DNA from: GCA-001735895 sp964651385
GTDB lineage: Bacteria > Pseudomonadota > Gammaproteobacteria > GCA-001735895
Assembly: GCA_964651385.1 (NCBI GenBank)
Contig: CAZYYM010000003.1
Location: forward strand, 19,781-83,780
DNA length: 64,000 bases
Reading direction: 5' to 3'
Position 1 is the first letter of the stretch. Each line of letters begins with the position of its first letter. Positions 7,914-16,774 of the stretch are shown here, piece by piece. The position numbers and the translations under genes were made by a program. Below the pieces are notes generated by a model that was not told the origin of the DNA, ran no database searches, and saw nothing but the letters and a program-made list of their open reading frames with translations.

Positions 7914-10073
7914 TTAGTTTGCGGGCGTGATCCGTGTAAAGATGAACTCACCACGTCGATTGATCGCCTGCCCGGCTTTTGTCGAATTATCGGCAATTGG
8001 ATCTTTTTCACCACGACCTTCGGCGAAAACATAATCACCATTGATGCCTTTGCTGATCAGAAGCCTTTCGAGTGTTTTTGCTCGGCGTTGCGATAGTGCC
8101 AAATTATAACTTTCTGTGCCAGTACTATCCGTATAAGTTCTGATCATAATCTGAACATCACCGGACTTTCCTATATTATCAATGATACGAATGACTTTGC
8201 TTTTCGATATGTCGGTCAACTCGGTTTTGTTGTATTTGAAATTAACCAGTTGAACTTTTTTCAGATCGATTTTCAGCTTTTCATTCACTCTGATATAAAC
8301 GGTTGCAATGGCCATAGTAGTCGCACCACTGCCATCAGATACGGTATAAGTGAACGAGTCTACCCCGACAAACCCTTCAGCAGGGCGATAAACCAAATTT
8401 CGGTTCTGGCTAAAGGCCAATTTGCCATTATTGGGTTTACCCACATCGATAATTGTTAGTGGATCATTCTCTGCATCGGTATCATTCGCAAGTAATTGCT
8501 CACGTGTCAAAAGAAGAATTCCACCACTGTCAGCATCAAAATAATCGTGTGCTGCAACTGGAGCTGAATTAACACGATTATAAGTTGCAGTATCCAATAA
8601 AGAAATCTGCTCTACATACTGGCAACCATAGGCATTGACGAGTACTCCTGGCATTGAATTATCACAATGATCTGTTCTGTCAGTCTCTTTATCCTGGTCT
8701 ACATCTTCAGGCAACGGCATCTTGTCTTCAGATTTTGCTTCAATACGAGCTATAGTCAGATTGTTCTCGGTTAATGCGGCTTCCAGATTAAGCGCACTGA
8801 AAGCCTCGCCTAGTGCTTCGTAAACCCGATAACGGGCTGCAAAAGCATCGTAATAAGCTTCGGTATACAGATTTTTTGCCGAGTTCAATTCGTTTTCAGC
8901 GTCCAGTAAATCGATTAAATCTCGTTGCCCGATGAAGAACTCTTCCCGGTATGAGTCTCTAGTTTCCTCGGCCTTGTCGATATGTGTCTGTAAAAAGGTA
9001 ATTTGCCTGTTTAATGATTCGTCAGCCATCCAGGCCAATCTAAGTGTATTAATAATCTGTCTTCTCACTCTTGCAGCAAAATCCCTTTGCTCGTAAGTCG
9101 AGCTAATTTTTTTATGCTGCTCAGCAGTATTCGCGCCCCCACGGAAAAAGTTATAAGTGAGGTTTAATGTCAGGCTTAATTCATCTGTATCACCGGTAAT
9201 GCCGCCAATATCTTCACCTACTTCGTAGGCCAGGCGTAAATCGACATTCGGATATCGACTACTGAGAGAACGATTATAATCTGATTGAGCTGCCTTGATG
9301 TTGCTTTGTGCTACCAACATTGCCGGATGATGGGCAAGCGCCTGGTCGATTAGTGTATCGAGGTTGTCAATCGGTAGATCAGGCAAACTGGGTTCGACCA
9401 GGCTCTTAGGGTCTATATTGCGACCCAGAATATGATGTAACTGCGTTAATGAATCCTGGATATTATTTTGCTGGGCGATCAGACTGGCATGCGCTTGAGC
9501 CACCCTGCCCTCGGTTTGTTGTAATTGTGATCGCCGTCCAACGCCTGAGTTATTGCGTTCACGAATCTGTGAGAGTATTTCTTCATGTGAGTTAACATTT
9601 TCCTGTGCTAACTCAAGTAGTTCCTGCTGCTTCAATACTTCCAGATAAGCTTGAATTGCATCAAGTGCAATATTGTCTGCGGTATCGTAGAGGTCGAGTA
9701 GAGCCGCTCGGGCTCGGGCCTTGGTTTGTTCGATTTGATGCGTTGTATCGTAGCCGTTGAACAGGTTTTGCGTGACAGAAAATTTCAATTGTGTACTGTC
9801 ATAGTCTACAGCATTGTTACCTGTTGCCGGAGACTCGGTTTCAAAAAAACCTGTCGATGCTTGTAGATCCACACTCGGTCGCCAACCACTATCCGCAATG
9901 CTTTGATCACTTAATACCTGTCGATAAATGTGAATTTTTCCTTTCACTTCCGGATGCGCACTAATAGAATCAGCGACCAGTTCAGACAATTCTATTGCAA
10001 GAGCGGATGGACTCATAACCCAGGAAAATAAGATAATGAGGATGGGTTTTATGCCATTGTTTCGTTTTATCAT
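7914..10073 (-). CDS. lapE: TolC-family outer membrane channel fused to Ig/cadherin-like and OmpA domains (LapE-like)
   Basis: Outer-membrane channel of the adhesin secretion system, here with extra C-terminal domains. A signal peptide (about 1-26, ending ALA) is followed by a TolC/AggA-type efflux domain (about 28-450). Next comes an acidic linker (DVDQDKETDRTDHCDN and a GC end, about 460-500) of the kind seen before OmpA domains. A tandem-95/cadherin-like Ig domain follows (about 503-596; LLANDTDAENDPLTI, DSFTYTVSDGSG). Last is an OmpA C-terminal peptidoglycan-binding domain (about 597-719; YNLALSQRRAKTLERLL, INRRGEF). Ordinary TolC-type channels are about 430-490 residues, so this 719-residue protein is a three-part fusion. 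In Shewanella a separate OmpA-family gene sits beside aggA; here they are one protein. It is the first gene of the lap cluster. Confidence 0.93.
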   Translation of the reverse strand: MIKRNNGIKPILIILFSWVMSPSALAIELSELVADSISAHPEVKGKIHIYRQVLSDQSIADSGWRPSVDLQASTGFFETESPATGNNAVDYDSTQLKFSVTQNLFNGYDTTHQIEQTKARARAALLDLYDTADNIALDAIQAYLEVLKQQELLELAQENVNSHEEILSQIRERNNSGVGRRSQLQQTEGRVAQAHASLIAQQNNIQDSLTQLHHILGRNIDPKSLVEPSLPDLPIDNLDTLIDQALAHHPAMLVAQSNIKAAQSDYNRSLSSRYPNVDLRLAYEVGEDIGGITGDTDELSLTLNLTYNFFRGGANTAEQHKKISSTYEQRDFAARVRRQIINTLRLAWMADESLNRQITFLQTHIDKAEETRDSYREEFFIGQRDLIDLLDAENELNSAKNLYTEAYYDAFAARYRVYEALGEAFSALNLEAALTENNLTIARIEAKSEDKMPLPEDVDQDKETDRTDHCDNSMPGVLVNAYGCQYVEQISLLDTATYNRVNSAPVAAHDYFDADSGGILLLTREQLLANDTDAENDPLTIIDVGKPNNGKLAFSQNRNLVYRPAEGFVGVDSFTYTVSDGSGATTMAIATVYIRVNEKLKIDLKKVQLVNFKYNKTELTDISKSKVIRIIDNIGKSGDVQIMIRTYTDSTGTESYNLALSQRRAKTLERLLISKGINGDYVFAEGRGEKDPIADNSTKAGQAINRRGEFIFTRITPAN

Positions 10074-10410
10074 AGAGATTTAATGCATTCTGTCCTGATC
10101 AATACTGGCAAGGAGAGAAGGCGCAGGATTCTCGCCTAAAAGTGATGACTTTAACATTTCAGAGAATTCAATGACCTTTCCAGATCAATTAATTAGGTTA
10201 ATATAACTCTTTAAGTCTTTGATTATATTATGTAATAATTGATTGAAAACAACCAATTTGCAAATCTTTGGCTGGTTAAAAAAATGCCGCAAATCGCTAC
10301 AGAAATTATAATAGCGGAAATAAAGAAACATTTCTCCCGTTTATAGAAAAACAGGCTGTGAAGATAAATCAAAAGCCCGATTGATTTCGGGCTATTGATT
10401 GATATCGATA
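10074..10410. other. Intergenic region between iscU and lapE
   Basis: These 337 bases hold no convincing gene. They contain the iscU terminator at the right end and, by position, the promoter of the lap cluster near 10074-10250, which is AT-rich. I see no riboswitch or clear operator. Confidence 0.6.
10366..10393 (-). terminator. Rho-independent terminator after iscU
   Basis: AGCCCGA (10374-10380) pairs with TCGGGCT (10387-10393) around a six-base loop, and the minus strand continues with TTTTGATT. It lies 18 bases past the iscU stop, so the isc transcript ends before the lap genes. Confidence 0.85.
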
Positions 10411-10788
10411 TTACGTATTTTTGGCCTTATAGTTTTCGATTGCGGCAGCAATGGCATCCTCTGCCAGCACAGAACAGTGAATTTTTACCGGTGGTAACGC
10501 CAATTCTTCAGCAATATGCGTATTTTTAATTTCCGCCGCTTCATCCAAACTCTTTCCCTTCACCCACTCAGTCACCAAAGAACTGGAGGCTATTGCAGAG
10601 CCACAGCCGTAGGTTTTGAATTTGGCATCCTGAATTATTCCGTCATCTCCAACCTTGATCTGTAATTTCATGACGTCACCACAGGCTGGTGCACCGACCA
10701 TACCCGTGCCGACAGTTTGATCATCGTCAATGACACCGACATTGCGTGGATTTTCGTAGTGGTCTAAAACTTTTTCGCTATAAGCCAT
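10411..10788 (-). CDS. iscU: Fe-S cluster scaffold protein IscU
   Basis: Scaffold on which IscS-derived sulfur and iron are assembled into [2Fe-2S] clusters. The three ligand cysteines are present at C36 (APACGD), C62 (YGCGSA) and C105 (KIHCSV). The LPPVK motif recognised by the HscA chaperone is at residues 98-102. The 125-residue length is typical (128 in E. coli). It follows iscS by 26 bases and is the last gene of the operon: iscA, hscBA and fdx do not follow, and a terminator does. The kept LPPVK motif suggests that hscA is encoded elsewhere. Confidence 0.97.
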   Translation of the reverse strand: MAYSEKVLDHYENPRNVGVIDDDQTVGTGMVGAPACGDVMKLQIKVGDDGIIQDAKFKTYGCGSAIASSSLVTEWVKGKSLDEAAEIKNTHIAEELALPPVKIHCSVLAEDAIAAAIENYKAKNT

Positions 10789-10814
10789 AATAATTACCTC
10801 AAGTTAGTAGCTGC

Positions 10815-12038
10815 CTAATGCGCTACCCATTCAACTGAATTCAAATCAATGCCATCTTTATACATATCCCAAAGTGGCGAAAGAGCCCGTAGTTTTTCTA
10901 CCGCCTTACGCACCAGGTCGACGGTATATTCAATTTCTTCCAGAGTCGTGTAACGACCGATTGTGAATCGAATGGAACTATGTGCCAGTTCGTCGTTGCG
11001 GCCTAAAGCACGCAACACGTAAGACGGCTCAAGGCTGGCTGAAGTACAGGCCGAACCGGACGATACGGCCAGATCACGCAAAGCCATGATCAATGACTCA
11101 CCTTCGACGAAATTAAAGCTGATATTAAGATTACCTGCTATACGATGCTCAAAATCTCCATTAATATAAACTTCTTCGATATCCTTCAAACCATCGCAAA
11201 GGCGATCTCTCAACATACGAATACGATCATTTTCAGTCGCCATTTCTTCTCTGGCGATACGAAAGGCCTCACCCATGCCAACGATTTGATGTGTCGCCAG
11301 TGTACCCGAACGCATCCCTCTTTCATGACCACCACCATGCATTTGGGCTTCGAGTCGAACACGCGGCTTACGACAGACATAAAGTGCACCGATGCCTTTT
11401 GGACCGTAGATTTTGTGCGCTGAAAATGAAATCAGGTCGACTTTCAGCCTAGACAGGTCGATCTCTACTTTGCCGGCCGATTGCGCCGCATCGACATGAA
11501 AAATAATCTTTTTACCACGGGCAAATTCACCTATGGCAGCGATATCCTGGATTACACCGATTTCGTTATTAACGTGCATAATGGATATCAAAATAGTCTG
11601 ATCGGTGACAGCAGCCTTGAGCTTATCGAGGTCAATCAGACCGTTTTCTTCTGGATCAAGATAAGTTACATCGAAGCCTTCACGTTCGAGTTGTCGACAG
11701 GTATCGAGAACGGCCTTATGTTCAGTTTTTACAGTAATGATGTGATTGCCCCTTTTGCGATTAAAATGCGCAGCACCTTTGATCGCAAGGTTATCGGACT
11801 CAGTGGCGCCGCTGGTCCAGATGATCTCACGCGGGTCGGCGTTAATCAGGTCGGCAACCTGTTTTCTGGCCGTGTCAACTGCCTGTTCGGCCTTCCAGCC
11901 AAATTCATGACTACGCGAAGCGGGGTTACCAAACCTGCCTTCTATGGTCAAGTATTCAGCCATCTTTGCGGCTACACGTGCATCTATCGGAGTAGTAGCA
12001 CTGTAATCAAGGTAAATGGGTAGTTTTAATTCGCTCAC
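10815..12038 (-). CDS. iscS: Cysteine desulfurase IscS
   Basis: PLP enzyme that takes sulfur from cysteine and hands it as persulfide to IscU and other acceptors such as tRNA thiolation proteins. The PLP lysine is K209 (SFSAHKIYG), and the catalytic cysteine is C331 in the mobile loop (SSGSACTSASLEP). The 407 residues match the family. It is preceded by iscR (12-base gap) and followed by iscU. In a sulfur oxidiser the same enzyme can also feed TusE/DsrE-type relays, though nothing in the sequence shows that here. Confidence 0.97.
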   Translation of the reverse strand: MSELKLPIYLDYSATTPIDARVAAKMAEYLTIEGRFGNPASRSHEFGWKAEQAVDTARKQVADLINADPREIIWTSGATESDNLAIKGAAHFNRKRGNHIITVKTEHKAVLDTCRQLEREGFDVTYLDPEENGLIDLDKLKAAVTDQTILISIMHVNNEIGVIQDIAAIGEFARGKKIIFHVDAAQSAGKVEIDLSRLKVDLISFSAHKIYGPKGIGALYVCRKPRVRLEAQMHGGGHERGMRSGTLATHQIVGMGEAFRIAREEMATENDRIRMLRDRLCDGLKDIEEVYINGDFEHRIAGNLNISFNFVEGESLIMALRDLAVSSGSACTSASLEPSYVLRALGRNDELAHSSIRFTIGRYTTLEEIEYTVDLVRKAVEKLRALSPLWDMYKDGIDLNSVEWVAH

Positions 12039-12050
12039 TGTTCTCTCCGT

Positions 12051-12524
12051 TCAGGCCGCCACGTGCGACCGATTTAAAAATCGACCATATTGGGCATCCT
12101 GTTTTATGACTAAATCATTTATCTCTGGGCGGTTGACGTATTGTTCAAGTTTAATACCATTGAGAAATTCATATAACTTACAGGACAGATCATGCCAGAG
12201 GTGATGCGTTAGACACTTGTCACCCTTCGAGCAGTTTCCTTTACCGCCGCAGGTAGTCATATCGAGTTTTTCATCGACCGACTCGATGATATCCGCAATT
12301 GATATATCGCCTGCACTCCTGGCAAGCCGGTAACCACCGCCAGGACCGCGTACGCCTTCCACCAGGCCATGTTTGCGTAACTTCGAAAATAGTTGTTCAA
12401 GGTATGACAGGGAAATACCCTGGCATTGAGAGATGTCCGCCAGCGTAACGGGGCCCTGTCTGTCATGCAACGCTATATCCATCATTGCTGTGACGGCATA
12501 TCGACCTTTAGTAGATAATCGCAT
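12051..12524 (-). CDS. iscR: Fe-S sensing repressor IscR
   Basis: Rrf2-family regulator that represses the isc operon when loaded with a [2Fe-2S] cluster. The winged helix lies in residues 1-80. The cluster ligands C92, C98, C104 and H107 (TCGGKGNCSKGDKCLTHH) are exactly those of E. coli IscR. The 157-residue length is normal. It is the first gene of iscRSU, with its own operator and promoter directly upstream. Confidence 0.97.
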   Translation of the reverse strand: MRLSTKGRYAVTAMMDIALHDRQGPVTLADISQCQGISLSYLEQLFSKLRKHGLVEGVRGPGGGYRLARSAGDISIADIIESVDEKLDMTTCGGKGNCSKGDKCLTHHLWHDLSCKLYEFLNGIKLEQYVNRPEINDLVIKQDAQYGRFLNRSHVAA

Positions 12525-12535
12525 CGCTATTAGTA

Positions 12536-12560
12536 ATTCCTGACCATTTCAGTCAGGAAT
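12536..12560 (-). promoter_or_regulatory. IscR type 1 binding site
   Basis: A 25-base imperfect palindrome with CCTGACT and GGTCAGG arms about an AT-rich centre. By hand it agrees at 22 of 25 positions with the E. coli type 1 IscR consensus as I remember it. It lies 12 bases upstream of iscR and overlaps the -10 box, where a bound repressor would block transcription, so it implies autoregulation of iscRSU. Confidence 0.85.
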
Positions 12561-12586
12561 TTAATCCAAGCTTGGGTCAAGGTCAA
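12558..12586 (-). promoter_or_regulatory. Sigma-70 type promoter of iscRSU
   Basis: On the minus strand a TTGACC -35 box (12581-12586) is followed after 17 bases by a TAAATT -10 box (12558-12563). The -10 overlaps the IscR operator. A second TTGACC directly follows the first, but its spacing is poor. Confidence 0.7.
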
Positions 12587-12653
12587 GATGTATTTGATTA
12601 TGGGTTTATAACAAACTTATATTTGTTAATAATTTCATGGGATTAAGAATAAT

Positions 12654-13121
12654 TCAGACTATTTTTCCCGGGGCTCTATATTGCCTCATGGGCTGAAAGT
12701 AATGTCCCTGATACAGACAGTAGCCCAACCATTTATAAAGAAATCGATTCATCCTCCATTTGAGCTCGATGGTTTCGTTTATATCGAATAATCCAGGAGA
12801 TCGAGAAATTAGTTGTTGAACTTCAACCAGGCGTGCATCGTGATAAATTGTAAGATGGAGGTCAGGCTCGAACTGGTATTTCTCGGGAATACCGAACCGA
12901 TAGGTCATATTCAATAAAGTAGTGTATCGACATCGTTCGGTGACATTGAGGTAAAGATCGTTATGCCCGGGAACCGTTGAGACCATTCGATCAGCGATGG
13001 TCAGGTCGGGAGCAATCTTACGTAAACGTAAATAGTTGTATTCATATAAATCCATTAATGCAGCAAAACTGCGTGCGGTCGGCGCGTGGTTAATTTTATT
13101 TTGATCGAGTTTAACTAGCAT
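12654..13121 (-). CDS. yqiB: DUF1249 family protein (YqiB-like)
   Basis: A 155-residue cytoplasmic protein recognised as the YqiB/DUF1249 family by its pattern ERCRYTTLLNM, LHLTIYHDARLVEVQQL, and the end RFLYKWLGYCLYQGH. The E. coli relative is about 140 residues; its biochemical function is not established. It overlaps the end of ygfX by 11 bases, so it is the last gene of the sdh transcript here. No transmembrane segment or signal peptide is seen. Confidence 0.85.
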   Translation of the reverse strand: MLVKLDQNKINHAPTARSFAALMDLYEYNYLRLRKIAPDLTIADRMVSTVPGHNDLYLNVTERCRYTTLLNMTYRFGIPEKYQFEPDLHLTIYHDARLVEVQQLISRSPGLFDINETIELKWRMNRFLYKWLGYCLYQGHYFQPMRQYRAPGKIV

Positions 13122-13536
13122 GTATGTCCTGATTTAAACGAATTAACTGATATCTAAGATCGAGATATTCGTGAATATTTTTAAATCGGTCGGCCAGCAA
13201 AATCAAATGCTGCCGGAATTTCGGTTGTTTTAAAACTAATATCATCCCCCAACGGCAAGTATAGACAGAATATTCGCTGAATTGTCGGTAATCGTCATTA
13301 AATCGCCAGTCAATTGAACCAGATCTTAAATTTAATGATAATTTTTCTGGCGTCTGTTCGGTTTTTTGTCTGTAGTGAAGTAGATCGTGCATAGACAAAA
13401 GAATGGTCAGGGAAAACAACATCAGGCTTGTCAGGCCATTCTGGAAATAAATCAGCAGCGTAACCGCAGCTAATAGATATAAACTAAAATTTATGCAAAG
13501 TAGAGCCAGCGACGGTTTGAGTTGATACATGACCAT
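13111..13536 (-). CDS. ygfX: YgfX/CptA-like membrane protein
   Basis: A 141-residue protein with two adjacent transmembrane helices near the N-terminus (about 8-28 and 33-48), then a soluble part with RSGSIDWRF and a CRWGMILVLK-like strand. This layout and its position directly after sdhE match YgfX (CptA), which in E. coli was described as the toxin partner of SdhE/CptB, although SdhE is now known as a flavinylation factor. The identification rests on topology and context more than on sequence. ATG at 13536 or 13530 could start it. Confidence 0.75.
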   Translation of the reverse strand: MVMYQLKPSLALLCINFSLYLLAAVTLLIYFQNGLTSLMLFSLTILLSMHDLLHYRQKTEQTPEKLSLNLRSGSIDWRFNDDYRQFSEYSVYTCRWGMILVLKQPKFRQHLILLADRFKNIHEYLDLRYQLIRLNQDIHAS

Positions 13537-13551
13537 GGCAACTGAACGGGG

Positions 13552-13800
13552 TTAGAATCTTTGCTTAACCATGTTTTTGAGCACCTCAACCAGCCTGCCA
13601 ATTGCTTCATCGTCCACGGAAGCTCGACCAACCAGTAATGCAAATAAATCAGCATCCTCCATTTCCAGCAAATATCTAAAAGACTGCCGTTCCCGCTCAT
13701 CAGCCTCGTCAAAATAAAAATCCAGATAGCCTGTCATCAACACATCCAGTTCTTTCATGCCTCGACGACATAACCAGCGCAGGTTAGAATTTTCTGACAC
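13552..13800 (-). CDS. sdhE: FAD assembly factor SdhE
   Basis: An 82-residue helical protein that promotes covalent FAD attachment to SdhA. The essential RGxxE motif is present at R13-G14-x-x-E17 (RRGMKELD). It starts with GTG overlapping the sdhB stop by one base (TAGTG), so it is coupled to sdhB. Its place directly after sdhB and before ygfX is the usual gammaproteobacterial arrangement. Confidence 0.95.
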   Translation of the reverse strand: MSENSNLRWLCRRGMKELDVLMTGYLDFYFDEADERERQSFRYLLEMEDADLFALLVGRASVDDEAIGRLVEVLKNMVKQRF

Positions 13801-14582
13801 TACATTTTACGCTGAACCAGTAGTTTTTTGGTTTCGGCTATTGCTTTGGCCGGATTGAGGCCTTTCGGGCAGACTTTTGTGCAGTTCATAATCGTATGGC
13901 ATCGATAAAGCTTAAACGGGTCTTCGAGGTCATCCAGGCGCTCTCCTGCAGCTTCGTCTCGGCTATCGACAATCCATCGGTAAGCATTGAGCAGGGCTGC
14001 AGGACCAAGATAGCGATCGCTATTCCACCAGTAACTTGGGCAACTGGTCGAACAACAGGCGCACAAAATGCATTCATACAGACCATCGAGTTTTTCACGA
14101 TCATCCTTTGACTGTAAACGTTCCCGGTCGGGTGGCGTCGGTGAATCTGTTTTCATCCAGGGTTCTATCGATGCGTATTGAGCGTAAAAATTGGTGAGGT
14201 CGGATACCAAATCCTTGACGACTGGCTGGTGCGGTAATGGATATACTTTAACATCGCCCTCGATCGCTGAAATAGGGTGTGTGCAAGCGAGTGAGTTTTC
14301 ACCGCCTATATTCATCGAGCAGGAGCCACATATACCCTCACGACAGGAGCGGCGAAGCGATAGACTGGAATCCATTTCATCTTTGATTTTGAGCAGGGCA
14401 TGTAAAACCATCGGCCCACAGGAATCCATATCGACTTCATAAGTGTCGGTACGTGGATTGTCGCCACTTTCCGGATCGAAGCGATAAATTATAAACCGTT
14501 TGATGTTGTTCGCGCCTTTTGGCGCATTAAACAGCTTCCCCTGCTTGACGACGGAATTTGCGGGTAAGGTGAACTCGGCCAT
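13800..14582 (-). CDS. sdhB: Succinate dehydrogenase iron-sulfur subunit
   Basis: Electron-transfer subunit of complex II, 260 residues. The N-terminal plant-type ferredoxin domain carries the [2Fe-2S] cysteines (CREGICGSCSMNIGG and a later SLACTHP). The C-terminal part carries CILCACCSTSCPSYWW and CHTIMNCTKVCPKGLNP, which bind the [4Fe-4S] and [3Fe-4S] clusters. It follows sdhA by 18 bases and is coupled to sdhE. Confidence 0.98.
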   Translation of the reverse strand: MAEFTLPANSVVKQGKLFNAPKGANNIKRFIIYRFDPESGDNPRTDTYEVDMDSCGPMVLHALLKIKDEMDSSLSLRRSCREGICGSCSMNIGGENSLACTHPISAIEGDVKVYPLPHQPVVKDLVSDLTNFYAQYASIEPWMKTDSPTPPDRERLQSKDDREKLDGLYECILCACCSTSCPSYWWNSDRYLGPAALLNAYRWIVDSRDEAAGERLDDLEDPFKLYRCHTIMNCTKVCPKGLNPAKAIAETKKLLVQRKM

Positions 14583-14600
14583 GATATTTTCCTCGGGACT

Positions 14601-16391
14601 TTAATAGACTCGCTTTTTCGGCGGGATGACTTCACACTCGTTACTCAGAGTAAACATATGTACCGGACGATATTCGAAACTCACATTACCGCCTGAATCC
14701 ACCCAGGCAAGTGTATGTTTCATCCAGTTTTTATCGTCCCGCTCGCTATAGTCTTCGCGCGCGTGACCGCCTCTACTCTCCTCCCTGTTAAGCGCGCCAT
14801 GAAGTGTGGCTTTTGCCAGAAGTAAAAGGTTTTCAAGCTCCAAAGTCTCAACAAGATCGGTATTCCAGATCAAGCCACGATCAGACAGGTTGACATCCTT
14901 GAAATTTTCAAAAATTGAATTTAATTTGTCCACCCCTTGCTGCATCGAATCACCGGTACGAAAAACAGTCGCATGTTCCTGCATGGCGAGTTGCATGTCC
15001 TTTCTGATTTTCGAGGTAGGCGTAGAACCTTTGGAATGACGCAGCCGCTCAAAACGGTCGATTATGGCATCAGTACTATCGTTAGGCAGGTTCTTATGCG
15101 GTGTACCTGGAACGATGAGTTCAGCAGCCCGCAGTGCAGCTGCTCGACCGAAAACAATGATATCGAGGAGCGAATTCGAACCGAGGCGATTGGCCCCATG
15201 TACCGAGACACAGGCAGCTTCGCCAATTGACATCAGGCCGGGAACCACCGAATCCGGGTCGCCATCCTTTAAAATCACCATTTCTCCATGATGATTGGTC
15301 GGGATACCACCCATGTTGTAATGTGCCGTTGGTAAAACCGGTATCGGTTCCTTAGTCACATCTACGCCGGCGAATATTTCTGCCGACTCGGCAATACCCG
15401 GCAACCGCTCTTCGATAACTTCAGGACCAAGATGCTCAAGATGCAGGTAAATATGATCTTTATCCGGACCGACACCCCTGCCCTCGTTGATTTCGATGGT
15501 CATCGAGCGGCTGACAACATCACGCGAGGCAAGATCTTTGGCATTTGGAGCATAACGCTCCATAAAGCGCTCACCGTCTGAATTGGTCAGATAACCACCT
15601 TCACCACGAACACCCTCGGTAATCAGCATTCCCGCGCCGTAAACGCCTGTAGGATGAAACTGGACAAATTCCATGTCCTGTAACGCCAGACCGGCACGCA
15701 AAGCCATTCCGCCACCATCTCCAGTGCAGGTATGCGCCGAGGTTGCCGAAAAATATGTACGTCCGTAACCCCCGGTCGCTAACACTACTGTATGTCCGCG
15801 AAAGCGATGCAGTTCCCCGGTTGCGAGGTCCCAGGCCATCACTCCGCGGCAAACGCCATCGTCCATGATCAGGTCAAGGGCAAAGTACTCGATAAAGAAT
15901 TCGGCCTTGTGCTTGAGAGACTGCTGGTAAAGAGTATGCAAAATAGCATGCCCCGTTCTATCTGCAGCCGCACAGGTTCGTTGCGCGGTACCTTCACCAA
16001 AATTAGTAGTCATACCGCCAAAAGGTCGCTGATAAATCTTGCCTTCGTCGGTACGTGAAAATGGCACTCCGTAGTGCTCGAGTTCGATGACAGCAGGTAC
16101 CGCCTCCCTGCACATATATTCAATCGCATCCTGATCACCCAGCCAATCCGAACCCTTGACCGTATCGTACATATGCCAACGCCAGTCATCCGAACCCATA
16201 TTACCAAGTGAGGCACTCATTCCACCCTGGGCTGCTACCGTATGACTACGCGTTGGGAAAACTTTGGTGATACAGGCCGTCGATAAACCTGCCGCTGCCA
16301 TTCCCAAAGTTGCGCGTAATCCGGCACCGCCGGCACCGACTATAACAACGTCATAAGCGTGATCGATAATTTTATATTCTTGTGTCATCAA
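14601..16391 (-). CDS. sdhA: Succinate dehydrogenase flavoprotein subunit
   Basis: Catalytic subunit of complex II, which oxidises succinate to fumarate with covalently bound FAD. The N-terminal dinucleotide fold reads VVIVGAGGAGLRATLG, and the flavinylation histidine lies in RSHTVAAQGG. The active-site region HPTGVYGAG and the C-terminal HAREDYSERDD are present. The 596-residue length is typical. It starts immediately after the sdhD stop. Confidence 0.98.
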   Translation of the reverse strand: MMTQEYKIIDHAYDVVIVGAGGAGLRATLGMAAAGLSTACITKVFPTRSHTVAAQGGMSASLGNMGSDDWRWHMYDTVKGSDWLGDQDAIEYMCREAVPAVIELEHYGVPFSRTDEGKIYQRPFGGMTTNFGEGTAQRTCAAADRTGHAILHTLYQQSLKHKAEFFIEYFALDLIMDDGVCRGVMAWDLATGELHRFRGHTVVLATGGYGRTYFSATSAHTCTGDGGGMALRAGLALQDMEFVQFHPTGVYGAGMLITEGVRGEGGYLTNSDGERFMERYAPNAKDLASRDVVSRSMTIEINEGRGVGPDKDHIYLHLEHLGPEVIEERLPGIAESAEIFAGVDVTKEPIPVLPTAHYNMGGIPTNHHGEMVILKDGDPDSVVPGLMSIGEAACVSVHGANRLGSNSLLDIIVFGRAAALRAAELIVPGTPHKNLPNDSTDAIIDRFERLRHSKGSTPTSKIRKDMQLAMQEHATVFRTGDSMQQGVDKLNSIFENFKDVNLSDRGLIWNTDLVETLELENLLLLAKATLHGALNREESRGGHAREDYSERDDKNWMKHTLAWVDSGGNVSFEYRPVHMFTLSNECEVIPPKKRVY

Positions 16392-16772
16392 CTAGGCTCC
16401 GACAAAAATCTTAATGACGGCAATAATACCGGCTAGCGCACAAATAAGGTTAACAAAACCAGTCAGGATGATTAAGACCGTGCGTTTGGCATGCGAGGAA
16501 ATATAATCCTCAATTACAATCTGGAGACCTAACTGAGCATGGTAGAATACCATGACAATTAACAATATAAATCCAATCGCTACGAATGGCTGCTGTATAA
16601 ATGCGGCCAGGGTCGGATAATCGGTGGGTAGCGAAGCGAGGCAGAATCCAAACCATAAAACTAGCGGGATCAACGCGATAGCCGTTAAGCGTTGGTGCCA
16701 GAAATGGGAGGTGCCATCCTTAGCAGACCCCAGACCATTTACCCGGGATAATGGGCTACGATAATTATTCAT
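16392..16772 (-). CDS. sdhD: Succinate dehydrogenase membrane anchor subunit SdhD
   Basis: A 126-residue membrane anchor with three predicted helices (about 32-48, 63-82 and 97-120). HAQLGLQIVIEDYI is the family signature and carries a haem-ligand-type His. With SdhC it binds haem b and the quinone. It sits between sdhC (2-base gap) and sdhA (no gap). Confidence 0.95.
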   Translation of the reverse strand: MNNYRSPLSRVNGLGSAKDGTSHFWHQRLTAIALIPLVLWFGFCLASLPTDYPTLAAFIQQPFVAIGFILLIVMVFYHAQLGLQIVIEDYISSHAKRTVLIILTGFVNLICALAGIIAVIKIFVGA

Positions 16773-16774
16773 GA

